A DNA stretch of 41,247 nucleotides from assembly GCA_007988745.1 (NCBI GenBank), contig BJUT01000038.1:1-41247 (forward strand). The letters are read 5' to 3'. Below, in pieces: positions 1 through 7,904 of this stretch. Under the pieces are notes generated by a model. It was not told the DNA's origin. It saw only the letters and a list, made by a program, of their open reading frames with translations, and did no database searches. The stretch comes from Pseudoalteromonas atlantica (GTDB lineage: Bacteria; Pseudomonadota; Gammaproteobacteria; Enterobacterales; Alteromonadaceae). Within the stretch, counting starts at the first letter, position 1, and the number at the start of each line of letters is the position of its first letter. A program made the position numbers and the translations under genes.

Positions 1-130
1 ACTCCATTGTGTTTTACGTTAGTTTTTCTACACAGCATTCAGTTTAGTATTTGACTTACTTTACCTTATGACAAAAACTCTAGCTATATGGTCAAACTTA
101 CTCATCCACTGCAGTCCGTCAAGTTGATAG

Positions 131-1378
131 CTATTCAATAACTAAGTGCCGGTTAATAGCTTTTTTACACTCAAGGGTAAAGCGCCCCCCCATGTCCCTA
201 TCTACTTCGAACCTTTTCTTTTCCGAATCGACAAACCTTACAGTTGTTTTTATGTTCTCACCTTCACCGCTCAGGATGAGGGTAAGAGTGTTCTCATCTA
301 CCTCTTTGTAACCGAGAGTTAGCTTCTTCTCTCCAGCTTGGTTGTATATGTCATATTTTGGATAGTTGTCATCAACCTCCACAGCGCCTATTTTATCGCT
401 TTCGCCTAGTAGTGGTTCAAGAACAATATCTTGAATAACCTGACAAGCTAATAGGTATAAAGGAGAACCCTGCGCTTGTTTGATGATCGACCTTAGCTGG
501 ATGCTTCTATACAGGCCACCAAATGTAGCCCCTTCACTACTGGTCACTAAACTCTCCGCTATTTCATGGGCAGCAACAAACATGTTCAGTATATCCTCTT
601 GTGAGTTGGATTTTTCAGTTGATGGGGTTTCAACCACTTGATTCACTATGGGGGATAACTCTCCACCTAAGAAGTTTGTTAGATGGAGTGTTTCGAAAAA
701 AGCATCTCGGTAGGTATTTATATCTGAGCTATCCAAATTAATCACCCTCATCCCAATTTCATAATGCAGTGTTAGTGCACATTGATTTAAATACTGAATT
801 AGCTGGATGATCAGACTTTCTTTGATGTGCCTGTTCGGCGTTTCTTTGGCTTCTTCGTTTTGCAATAGGTTTAGAGCTTCTTCTAGTAGCCTTTCGGTAT
901 TCCGAAAGTAGTAGTCAATGGCTCGTATCGCTTCATCACAGACACTTAGTTTACCACGTTTAATTAGACGGTCTTCCGCATACACCTTTGAGTGAATTGC
1001 TGGCAAGTCATCTGTTGAAATAAAAGTAAATGCACGGTCAGAGGATAATTTACCAAACTGCTTAATTAAAAGACGCTCACTAACATCATACTCATCTCTA
1101 AGGTGTCTATTTATTACTTGCTGCTCCTCTAATTCGGATGGCTTATTTGAGTTGTGAGCTATCAACCATTGAATTAATGTCGTAACACAAAAAACAACAG
1201 AAGCCAGCGGTATCCGATAGGTTTCTAATGTATGTTTTAGCCCCTCAGAGAAGCCAGAGACATTTTGAGCCATAGAGACCAATGTCAACACTACAATTAG
1301 AGTGAAAAATGGCAACACCCAAAACCAAATGGATTTGTATGGAGGTTGCCTTCTAGCTTTGCTCTTTATTGTGTCCAT
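131..1378 (-). CDS. Unrecognised two-helix inner-membrane protein
   Basis: I do not recognise this 415-residue protein. Two hydrophobic segments lie near the N terminus, at about residues 18-38 (rich in Trp, Phe, Leu, Val) and 56-74. They are followed by about 340 soluble residues that are strongly charged and mostly helical in character (many Glu, Arg and Leu; an example is LLEEALNLLQNEE near residue 165). A short basic N terminus (KSKARR) suggests that the N terminus and the large C-terminal part are both cytoplasmic. No catalytic motif is visible. The gene sits in an AT-rich, gene-poor stretch and is the last of three minus-strand accessory-looking genes. It is separated from the protease gene by about 250 bp, so co-transcription is doubtful. 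The reading frame is long and intact, so I am confident it is a gene but not of its role. Confidence 0.75.
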   Translation of the reverse strand: MDTIKSKARRQPPYKSIWFWVLPFFTLIVVLTLVSMAQNVSGFSEGLKHTLETYRIPLASVVFCVTTLIQWLIAHNSNKPSELEEQQVINRHLRDEYDVSERLLIKQFGKLSSDRAFTFISTDDLPAIHSKVYAEDRLIKRGKLSVCDEAIRAIDYYFRNTERLLEEALNLLQNEEAKETPNRHIKESLIIQLIQYLNQCALTLHYEIGMRVINLDSSDINTYRDAFFETLHLTNFLGGELSPIVNQVVETPSTEKSNSQEDILNMFVAAHEIAESLVTSSEGATFGGLYRSIQLRSIIKQAQGSPLYLLACQVIQDIVLEPLLGESDKIGAVEVDDNYPKYDIYNQAGEKKLTLGYKEVDENTLTLILSGEGENIKTTVRFVDSEKKRFEVDRDMGGRFTLECKKAINRHLVIE

Positions 1379-1632
1379 AAATATTTCTCAGTCAGTAGGT
1401 TATGTACTAGCTTACCCTATGAAACCCGTCATAACCAACAGAGTTTGCTTGCGTTGCACATCATCCACACTGCCAGAAAGTCCGCCGTGGCGAGCCGCTT
1501 ATTCAATACATCACCTAATTCTAACTGAGTTAATTTAACAACCTATGTAACTCAAAATTGTCCAAGAACGAGCTTAAACGACCGTCCGCTTCTCGCTCTA
1601 GGTCGAACTTCATTACAGTCCCAAAACAGACG
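1379..1632. other. Intergenic spacer, no gene
   Basis: Short overlapping plus-strand frames run through here (for example from 1302) but have no ribosome binding site or protein-like composition. A 20-bp string at 1579-1598 recurs with 16 of 20 matches at 2505-2524 in the next spacer, so these spacers may hold decayed repeat material. Confidence 0.4.
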
Positions 1633-2439
1633 CTAATTGACAGTTTTTGGTTCGCTAGCTAATACATCCTTAATCCACTTACTATAATTGGAAATTCTCA
1701 CTTGATATGCAGTTGTACCATATAACCCACCCTTAAAATCAGAAATATCGCCATGCGCTAATTGCCAACTTGAAAGCCCTACAAGAAAGGGTATACCACC
1801 CTGATAAATGACAGAGGCTCCACCACTATCACCTGAAGCGTGCATTCCCTCTAGAGGTAATCCATTAGGTGCCTTATCAAACCTGAATGTCAGCCAATTA
1901 GTTTCTGCATTTTCGATAATATTTTGGAAGTGATTCAGCTGTTTCAAAGATTTAGTCTCAGACTCTTCGCCAATAAGCCCATTACCTGTGGCACCTCTAC
2001 CAAAAACTGTAACTGTTTTTCCTTGTTCTTTTGTGTTTGTGTAAAGAGTAATCGGTAATACATCGCTCACAGGCGAAGTTAATTTGATTAATGCAATATC
2101 ACTTCTTGCTTTAAAAAAACTCATTAAAGGCGCTAAATTTCCTTTCAACAAACTTTCGCTAGGTTTTTCAAATTCAGGATGTATGTACACTTTTTCAATT
2201 TGATATGTATTTGATCCAATCCTTAAACTTTTACCAATATAATTATAAAAAATGGTATGCGCGACAGTTACAACCCACCTTGGGTTAATTAAAGCGCCAT
2301 GCCCTTCATGAGGCATATCCACTAAGAAGTTAGGAGCTTCTTTCGACACATAATTCTCAGGGGGAATATCATGCCTTTTTACAACAGCGAGACAGCTAAT
2401 AGAAAAGACAAATAGAAAAATGAAAAAGAAAGCTTTCAT
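1633..2439 (-). CDS. Secreted trypsin-like serine protease (S1 family)
   Basis: This is a 268-residue exported chymotrypsin-fold protease. Residues 1-18 form a signal peptide (hydrophobic FFFIFLFVF core). The catalytic triad is visible: His61 in the motif VTVAH, Asp114 in SDIALI, and Ser205 in GDSGG. The length is normal for a single S1 domain with a short prosegment and no extra C-terminal domain. A cysteine occurs at residue 16 but the preceding residues (S-I-S) do not make a good lipobox, so a soluble periplasmic or secreted enzyme is more likely than a lipoprotein. Cysteines are absent from the mature part, so the disulfides usual in animal trypsins are missing. The substrate cannot be read from the sequence. 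The gene lies alone between long AT-rich spacers in what looks like an accessory segment. Confidence 0.88.
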   Translation of the reverse strand: MKAFFFIFLFVFSISCLAVVKRHDIPPENYVSKEAPNFLVDMPHEGHGALINPRWVVTVAHTIFYNYIGKSLRIGSNTYQIEKVYIHPEFEKPSESLLKGNLAPLMSFFKARSDIALIKLTSPVSDVLPITLYTNTKEQGKTVTVFGRGATGNGLIGEESETKSLKQLNHFQNIIENAETNWLTFRFDKAPNGLPLEGMHASGDSGGASVIYQGGIPFLVGLSSWQLAHGDISDFKGGLYGTTAYQVRISNYSKWIKDVLASEPKTVN

Positions 2440-3405
2440 AGTGCGTCCATGTTTTTATGAATGCTTTACAGGCTACCTTGCAAGCTAGGAGAAGGCAACT
2501 AATTCGACCGTCTGCAATTCGCTCAAAGCAGCTTTTCAACAATTAAACCTCACCCCATAGTAGTTGTCAGTCGAAGTATTGCCGATGCTTTATGCAGCAT
2601 TCTTTGAGACTATTTTATAAAAAGTTGACGTAAATTGTTCAAAACATTTCCCCTTTATTACGAATGTAGAATTTGAAATACGCCTCCTTCATTGACCAAC
2701 GTTCGTTAAGCAACATCAATCCGAAAAAATTTTAATCTATAAGTAAAAATCTCATGTTATGCGTGGTGTGGGATTCTCACATCACTCATCGGAAGCTATA
2801 ATATGGTCTTATTAGTGTGTAAGATTTTCATGCGATGTATATATGATCACCGGGGCCGGTAAAATGGTGCTAGCAGCAGAAGTTTCAGCTTATTTATTTG
2901 AGACGTGACTTTGTAATTTGCTTTTCCCCTTTAGTGAGATGACCAATGGTATTAGAAAGACCTTTGCTATCCGATTAAATTGTAATTTTGACGGTGTTAT
3001 TTGCTCAGTAGGTTACTCGTATATTTATCAGGATATGCGCTTTTATAATTACAACTACAGGAAGCTATTAATAAAATCGCATGTTAATGGTGCTTAATGA
3101 AATTTCTTTTGTATTTTAAAAATAGCGCAAACGGTATTATTAAACTTGGAGATACAGTAAAGGACTTCAGATGAAAAATTTGGATTATACTTACTCGTAG
3201 TGATATTCACTTATAGTTTACAAAAGTTCTGTAAGCACGATTTTGTTCTAAAAAATGGTGTGATTACTTGATAAAAATCATTTAGTAATTTTATAACAAT
3301 GTTGACGTAATCACACCCCTATTATTTTTGTAAAATCAGCAATCAACAAATCAACGAAGGTATAAATTCAAAAAGAATATTATTGGAACTCTAACATATT
3401 TAACA
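2440..3405. other. 966-bp gene-poor AT-rich spacer
   Basis: No frame longer than about 60 codons is present. Within it I see two overlapping mini-frames (3097-3174 encoding 25 residues, and 3171-3200 encoding 9 residues, sharing ATGA). The second is preceded by AAAGGA at 3159-3164. There is also a perfect 11-bp inverted repeat GGTGTGATTAC / GTAATCACACC at 3257-3267 and 3307-3317. The rest looks like decayed sequence. No tRNA or recognisable RNA family was seen. Confidence 0.5.
3257..3317. repeat. Inverted repeat, 11-bp perfect arms, 39-bp AT-rich centre
   Basis: The arms are GGTGTGATTAC (3257-3267) and GTAATCACACC (3307-3317). The element lies about 90 bp downstream of the stop codon of the minus-strand channel gene. 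The right arm is not followed by a T tract on either strand, so a simple intrinsic terminator is unlikely. It could be the ends of a tiny mobile element or a structured RNA. Confidence 0.45.
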
Positions 3406-4218
3406 TCAAGGTTTAGAATCATTGCTATTGCGCTTTAATATTTGTTTTAATTCTAGAATTTCTTTATGTAAATCCTCGATTGTCGGCTTATTTAGGGCTT
3501 CTTGTTTTTCTTGACGCATCTTAGCGTGCTCATCTTCCATAACATTAACTACGATACCAATAACCATGTTTAAAAATGCAAACGCTGTAAAAAATATAAA
3601 TGATAAATAAAATACCCATGACATTGGGTAAACTTCCATAGTTTCATATTGAATGTCAGTCCAGTCCTCGAACGTCATTATTCGAAAAAGTGTCAGCATT
3701 GATATAGCGATATCTCCCCATAATACAGGATTGATTTCGTTAAATATAAAACTTCCAATAGCAGCATATATATAAAAAATAATAAACATTAATAAAATAA
3801 CATAACCGAGTTGAGGCATTGCTTTAATTAGTGAGTTAATAAGCACCCGTAATTCAGGAACAACAGATACCATCCTTAAAACTCTAAATACACGAACTAA
3901 TCTAGCCAAAAGTGCCATTTCACTGTCATCTATTGGGATCAAACTAATTGCTACCACGAGCGTATCGAAAATATTCCAACCTTTTTTGAAAAAGTTCTTT
4001 TTATCTTCGTCTGCAACAAAACGAACTGTAATTTCAAACAAAAAAAACAAAGTTATCAATATATCAAGTATATGTGTAGCTGAAATTGCGGTATCGGGAA
4101 GCGTAAAAGTTTTAGCGCCTATTTCCAAGGCTGAAATGATTATTACTGCTACAACCGTTAGCTCAAAAGCTTTATTGTTTTTAAGGTTGTTCAACTTAAT
4201 TTTTAAATTTTCGTACAT
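3406..4218 (-). CDS. Single-domain voltage-gated cation channel (NaChBac type)
   Basis: This 270-residue protein has the layout of the homotetrameric bacterial voltage-gated sodium channels: six membrane helices plus a C-terminal coiled coil. S1 is near residues 20-36. S4 lies at about 103-119 with arginines at every third position (R106, R109, R112, R115). The pore helices and selectivity filter TFEDW are at 182-186 and S6 is at 202-222. A charged heptad-like tail (about 225-263) matches the tetramerising cytoplasmic bundle. The filter carries Glu then Asp, where the classic NaChBac filter has LESWAS. The extra acidic residue is a feature that in engineered channels favours calcium, so the ion preference is open. 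The gene is AT-rich, stands alone, and is transcribed toward the long spacer. It ends 234 bp from a plus-strand fragment of a second channel gene (4453-4740). Confidence 0.88.
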   Translation of the reverse strand: MYENLKIKLNNLKNNKAFELTVVAVIIISALEIGAKTFTLPDTAISATHILDILITLFFLFEITVRFVADEDKKNFFKKGWNIFDTLVVAISLIPIDDSEMALLARLVRVFRVLRMVSVVPELRVLINSLIKAMPQLGYVILLMFIIFYIYAAIGSFIFNEINPVLWGDIAISMLTLFRIMTFEDWTDIQYETMEVYPMSWVFYLSFIFFTAFAFLNMVIGIVVNVMEDEHAKMRQEKQEALNKPTIEDLHKEILELKQILKRNSNDSKP

Positions 4219-4347
4219 TTACATCTACTAAAAGGTTGGAGTAATTTAAATTACGTGGATTATATCCTAGTTATTTGTCAACAAAAATGCTTAATGTGGT
4301 GCTCTGAAGTTAGGGCTTAGATAATTTCTTTTGACTATATTTTTGAG

Positions 4348-4361
4348 TGTCAACGTTGACA
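4348..4361. promoter_or_regulatory. Perfect 14-bp palindrome, operator-like
   Basis: TGTCAACGTTGACA is a perfect palindrome with a central CG, the form typical of LacI-family operators. It lies 130 bp upstream of the channel gene on its promoter side and 92 bp upstream of the plus-strand channel remnant. No LacI-type regulator gene is in the window, so it may be an orphan left by the rearrangement. Confidence 0.4.
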
Positions 4362-4452
4362 ATGGCAATTTGAAGAAAGATTTCTCATCTCCTTTTGTGA
4401 TGCGTTGTAATATGGGGGTTTCACTCACTCACCCATTGATTGTCACAAAAGA

Positions 4453-4740
4453 ATGGGTTCTTATAAAGTGGACATTATGTACGAAACCATGGCGGTGTAC
4501 GAGCTAAGCTGGATTTACTACCTCACGTTTATCTTTTTAACTGCGTTTGTGTTTTTAAACATGATGGTAGGTGCCATTTTAGAAGTAATGAGCGAGGAGC
4601 ATCGAAATGCCCGTGAGCTAAAAGCGGATAATAACTCACTTCCTGCAACGCAAGGACAAGTAGTTGAACTACAAGCGCAAATAGCTGAGCTAAAAACGTT
4701 ATTAAGTAAAACCTCAGATAAAACCAACTCCAATAAATAG
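4453..4740 (+). pseudogene. 3' remnant of an ion-channel gene (S6 and coiled coil only)
   Basis: The 95 encoded residues begin with a few unrelated codons. From VDIMYETM onward they align with the end of the pore, S6 and the C-terminal coiled coil of the intact channel at 3406-4218 (for example YETMAVYELSW against YETMEVYPMSW, and TAFVFLNMMVG against TAFAFLNMVIG). Homology starts immediately after the position of the selectivity filter. The voltage sensor, pore helix and filter are missing, and the sequence upstream does not encode them in any frame that I could read. The protein could not form a channel on its own, so I call it a truncated gene. The copies are clearly diverged from each other, so this is not a fresh duplication. 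A strong terminator follows at 4768-4804. Confidence 0.75.
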
Positions 4741-4767
4741 CTGATCTATTTTACTTGCTAAAACTTA

Positions 4768-4804
4768 AAAAGCCCTTTGTATTGAGTTAATACAAAGGGC
4801 TTTT
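4768..4804. terminator. Bidirectional intrinsic terminator
   Basis: Two 16-base arms, AAAAGCCCTTTGTATT (4768-4783) and its exact complement (4789-4804), enclose a 5-base loop. A/T runs at both ends serve the channel remnant on the plus strand and the DUF748 gene on the minus strand. Confidence 0.85.
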
Positions 4805-4806
4805 AG

Positions 4807-5922
4807 TTACTCACCTTGTTGTTCTTGCGTGCTTTCAAACGAAATAACATTATCAACCTTCATTTTAAATGCTTCAAAAAACGCATTTTTTAATACCGAA
4901 ACCACGGCTTCGAAAATAGATACATCAGCGTTATCTAACTGCCCGTCTATGGGCACCCGAGCAGCCACCAGCTTTGACTCGTCGTTTTCTAATAACGAGC
5001 TGAGTAAATCAATACTGCCTTCAAAAATAGCGGTAAATAGACCGTCATCATCTTTTTCTATATCTTCGCGCCACGAAAAAACACTTAAATCGTGCACACC
5101 CGCTTTTACATATCCATTTAAGTTATTATTGTTAGCGGCCAATTCCATTGCGCCATCTATTCCGCCGGCTTCAATGTCAAATGGGGTATAGACTTTAAAA
5201 ACAGTTTCGAGATTTTTAACCGAAAAGCGCTGCACTTCAACATTAAAATCAAAATTAGCTTCATCACTAAAAGGGTCCAATTTACCATTTAAAGACAGCT
5301 TAGCTTCGCCCATTAGCTGCCCTTCTACTTTTAAACTCGTGACTAAGGTTTTAGAGAGGTTTTGTGCATTGGTAATATTGTTAATGTTAGCGTTTATATT
5401 TGATACGTAAGTAGGCTGCTCTCCTTCGCTGGTGGCGTTAACCAAGGTTACTTTACCATTGTCTATACGTAGCGTATCAATTGAAAAAGGCACGAGATCA
5501 TTAGCAAGGCCTACCCAGGTGGTTTCATCTTTCACCTGTTGGTTTTGTTCAGCGGTAGTTGGGTCTTTATCGTAAATAACAATTTCTGGGCGGGTAAAAG
5601 CCATGTTGGTGACAAAATTACCGTTTAATAAAGCAGACCACGCAAGCGAAAAATCAAGTGTATCAATAGACAGTAACGGCTTAGGCACCTGCGTGGCATC
5701 TACCGCGTAAATTTCTACCTCATCAACAGCGTAAGCGCCTCGGTATAAGTACAAATCAACATCACCCACATGCCCTGTTATGCCTTGGGTTTGTTCAAGC
5801 TGCTGATTTACATAATATTGAACCGCATAAGGGGCTAAAGCTCTGAGTAAAATTAACCCCAAGGCTGTAACCACTAAAGCATAAAACCATTTTTTGCGTG
5901 TATTTTTAAAAGTAGAAGCCAT
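4807..5922 (-). CDS. DUF748/AsmA-like membrane-anchored periplasmic protein
   Basis: The 371-residue protein has one N-terminal membrane helix (about residues 13-31, after a basic MASTFKNTRKK start). A long beta-rich periplasmic part follows, including the pattern of alternating 'VDEVEIYAVDA...LLSIDTLDFSLAWSALL' type strands that I associate with DUF748, a relative of AsmA and of lipid-transfer bridge proteins. A recurrent theme is 'IDTLRIDNGKVTLVN' (about residues 148-162). The likely place of action is the periplasm, anchored to the inner membrane. The role in envelope lipid handling is known only for relatives and is inferred here. The gene is monocistronic, ends right at a terminator, and is preceded by 475 bp without genes. 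Confidence 0.75.
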   Translation of the reverse strand: MASTFKNTRKKWFYALVVTALGLILLRALAPYAVQYYVNQQLEQTQGITGHVGDVDLYLYRGAYAVDEVEIYAVDATQVPKPLLSIDTLDFSLAWSALLNGNFVTNMAFTRPEIVIYDKDPTTAEQNQQVKDETTWVGLANDLVPFSIDTLRIDNGKVTLVNATSEGEQPTYVSNINANINNITNAQNLSKTLVTSLKVEGQLMGEAKLSLNGKLDPFSDEANFDFNVEVQRFSVKNLETVFKVYTPFDIEAGGIDGAMELAANNNNLNGYVKAGVHDLSVFSWREDIEKDDDGLFTAIFEGSIDLLSSLLENDESKLVAARVPIDGQLDNADVSIFEAVVSVLKNAFFEAFKMKVDNVISFESTQEQQGE

Positions 5923-6201
5923 TATCTATCCTTATGTGAAGGCTTAGCATCTCGGCATAAGTAAAAAATACCTGCATAAGTGAATTAAGTACCCACAAAG
6001 CAGCTAAAACCGAGCGAATAAAGCTGTAATAGATTATTACGAGCAAAAGCTATACCAAAAAATGCAATGAGCCGAGTTAAGCAAGCTTAGTGAGCCTTTC
6101 GTATACTCATTAATTTTATGACTGCTCCAACAGAGCATAGGGGATGGCAATATTAATATTTATTACGTTTTTCCTAGGTATTAATGAAGCACAAACTTAT
6201 A

Positions 6202-6247
6202 TGCTTTATATACAGCGCGATCATATAGTGCTTTTATATACAGCGCG
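6202..6247. repeat. Two tandem copies of TGCTTTATATACAGCGCG
   Basis: Copy 1 is 6202-6219. Copy 2 (6229-6247) has one extra T. The repeat period is 27-28 bp. No function is evident. Confidence 0.6.
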
Positions 6248-6340
6248 TTGCAGCACCATAGATAAAGCGTTGTAAATAGCAAAAACGAAAGCAAAACACG
6301 AAGGAAAAAATAAAGTAGCGTATGTAGTGCCGCTTAACTA

Positions 6341-6373
6341 AAAAAGGGGTTAGCAATACGCTAACCCCTTTTT
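6341..6373 (-). terminator. Intrinsic terminator of asd
   Basis: The stem AAAAAGGGGTTAGC (6341-6354) pairs perfectly with 6360-6373 across a 5-base loop. On the minus strand it follows the asd stop codon by 24 bases and ends in a T run. Confidence 0.85.
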
Positions 6374-6397
6374 AATATACACTTTTAAATGCAGAAA

Positions 6398-7513
6398 TTA
6401 TTCACCGTCTACAATGATGCGAAGCATACGACGAAGTGGCTCTGCAGCGCCCCATAACAGCTGATCGCCCACGGTAAATGCGCTAATGTATTTAGGACCC
6501 ATGGCTAATTTACGAATACGACCAACAGGAATACTTAAAGTACCTGTTACTTTAACTGGGGTTAAGTCAGTCGCACTAATTTCGCGCTCATTAGGGATAA
6601 CTTTAACCCACTCGTTATGCGAAGCTAAAATTTCTTCAATTTTTTCTATGCTAATGTCTTCACGTAATTTAATGGTCATCGCTTGGCTATGACAACGCAT
6701 TGCACCAATACGTACACATAAACCATCAATTGGCACAGGCTGTTTAGAAGAGCCTAAAATTTTGTTCGCTTCAACCTGAGCTTTCCACTCTTCTTTAGAT
6801 TGGCCACTTGGCATTGGTACGTCAATCCAAGGAATTAAGCTACCGGCTAGCGGCACGCCAAATTGGTCTTGTGGTAAATCGCTTGAAGCCATTTTTTCGC
6901 TCACTATTTTATCAATTTCTAAAATAGCTGAACTTGGGTTATCTAGTTGCTCGGCAACGCTTGAATGAATAGCGCCCATTTGTGCTATAAGCTCTTTCAT
7001 ATTACGAGCGCCGGCACCAGAGGCCGCTTGGTAAGTCATTGGGCTTACCCACTCTATTAAGTCTTGCTCAAACAAACCACCTAAAGCAAGTAGCATTAAC
7101 GATACGGTACAGTTACCGCCTACAAAAGTTTTTACGCCTTGCTCTAAACCTTGTTCAATGACATCTTTATTTACAGGGTCAAGTACAATAATGCTGTCAT
7201 CAACCATACGAAGGGCAGAAGCTGCATCAATCCAGTAACCATCCCAACCCGATTCGCGTAATTTAGGGTAAACCGCTTTGGTATAATCACCACCTTGACA
7301 GGTAACAATAATATCCATTTTAGCAAGTTCATTTACATCACTTGCATCTAATAACGGTTTTGCGGCGCCAGCAATATCAGGGCCGAGTTGCCCAGCTTGT
7401 GAGGTGGTGAAAAAGGTGGTGTCGATATGTGCAAAATCACTTTGCTGTTGCATACGTTCTAATAACACAGAGCCAACCATGCCACGCCAACCGACCAATC
7501 CTACTTTTTTCAT
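6398..7513 (-). CDS. asd: Aspartate-semialdehyde dehydrogenase
   Basis: Asd reduces aspartyl phosphate to aspartate semialdehyde with NADPH, the branch point to lysine/diaminopimelate, threonine and methionine. The cytosolic protein has the N-terminal nucleotide-binding motif VGWRGMVGS. The active-site cysteine lies in [10 protein letters not shown], and the catalytic histidine in MRCHSQAM. I chose the start at 7513 (MKKVGLVGW) instead of the in-frame ATG at 7537. From 7513 the cysteine is residue 135, the number it has in the E. coli enzyme, and the eight extra residues have no counterpart there. The length, 371 residues, is normal for the gammaproteobacterial form. The gene stands alone, with a strong terminator. 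I looked for a lysine riboswitch in its leader and could not recognise one. Confidence 0.95.
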   Translation of the reverse strand: MKKVGLVGWRGMVGSVLLERMQQQSDFAHIDTTFFTTSQAGQLGPDIAGAAKPLLDASDVNELAKMDIIVTCQGGDYTKAVYPKLRESGWDGYWIDAASALRMVDDSIIVLDPVNKDVIEQGLEQGVKTFVGGNCTVSLMLLALGGLFEQDLIEWVSPMTYQAASGAGARNMKELIAQMGAIHSSVAEQLDNPSSAILEIDKIVSEKMASSDLPQDQFGVPLAGSLIPWIDVPMPSGQSKEEWKAQVEANKILGSSKQPVPIDGLCVRIGAMRCHSQAMTIKLREDISIEKIEEILASHNEWVKVIPNEREISATDLTPVKVTGTLSIPVGRIRKLAMGPKYISAFTVGDQLLWGAAEPLRRMLRIIVDGE

Positions 7514-7904
7514 TGTTTTTTCCACTGTTTGATTCATAAAAGATGCCTTAATACATTAAAAATTAAAATTCATTGCGTGAGAATTAATTTTTATTAAAAC
7601 CAATCATATTAAGTTATTAATCATTTATAGCGGCAAATTAATAGCGAGATAACAAGCCATAAATTTTTATATGTAGCTGTTCTGCATCAAAAATTTATTA
7701 CGCCGTTCGCGCTTTATTTAGCACACTAGAATGACTAGTTATTTAAGTTGATTAGTATAAAGCTAACCTAACACCCCAAGCGCCCTAAAACTAGTGAATA
7801 AAGCGAAACTTAAATATTTTTCATAGTCATAAAAAAGCCCTGTATTAAATACAGGGCTAATCGGTAGTTAGGTTTTATTATATCCCCCTTCCTTGGGAAG
7901 AAAA
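7514..7904. other. Intergenic region between asd and the receptor gene
   Basis: It contains the asd promoter/leader and, at 7836-7858, the receptor terminator. AT-rich, with no frame or RNA gene that I could support. Confidence 0.4.
7836..7858 (-). terminator. Intrinsic terminator of the lipoprotein/receptor operon
   Basis: AGCCCTGTAT (7836-7845) pairs with ATACAGGGCT (7849-7858). On the minus strand it is followed by six T residues. Confidence 0.85.

Larger units (their letters stand above)
5923..6397. other. 475-bp intergenic region with a short direct repeat
   Basis: This holds the presumed promoter of the DUF748 gene, the asd terminator (6341-6373) and two close copies of an 18-19 base repeat at 6202-6219 and 6229-6247. 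I saw no coding frame or RNA gene. Confidence 0.5.

Noticed and set aside
1302..1538. Plus-strand frames overlapping the N-terminal end of the membrane-protein gene
   Set aside because: No ribosome binding site, no protein-like composition, and they overlap a longer convincing gene on the other strand.
2440..3405. Integron attC sites or a CRISPR array in the gene-poor spacer
   Set aside because: No attC core sites, no integrase gene in the window, and no regularly spaced repeats.
4453..4740. A genuine small membrane protein
   Set aside because: The sequence aligns with the C-terminal part of a channel and begins abruptly after the filter, so truncation is the simpler reading.
7514..7700. 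Lysine riboswitch in the asd leader
   Set aside because: I could not recognise the conserved core segments on the minus strand; covariance-model search would decide.
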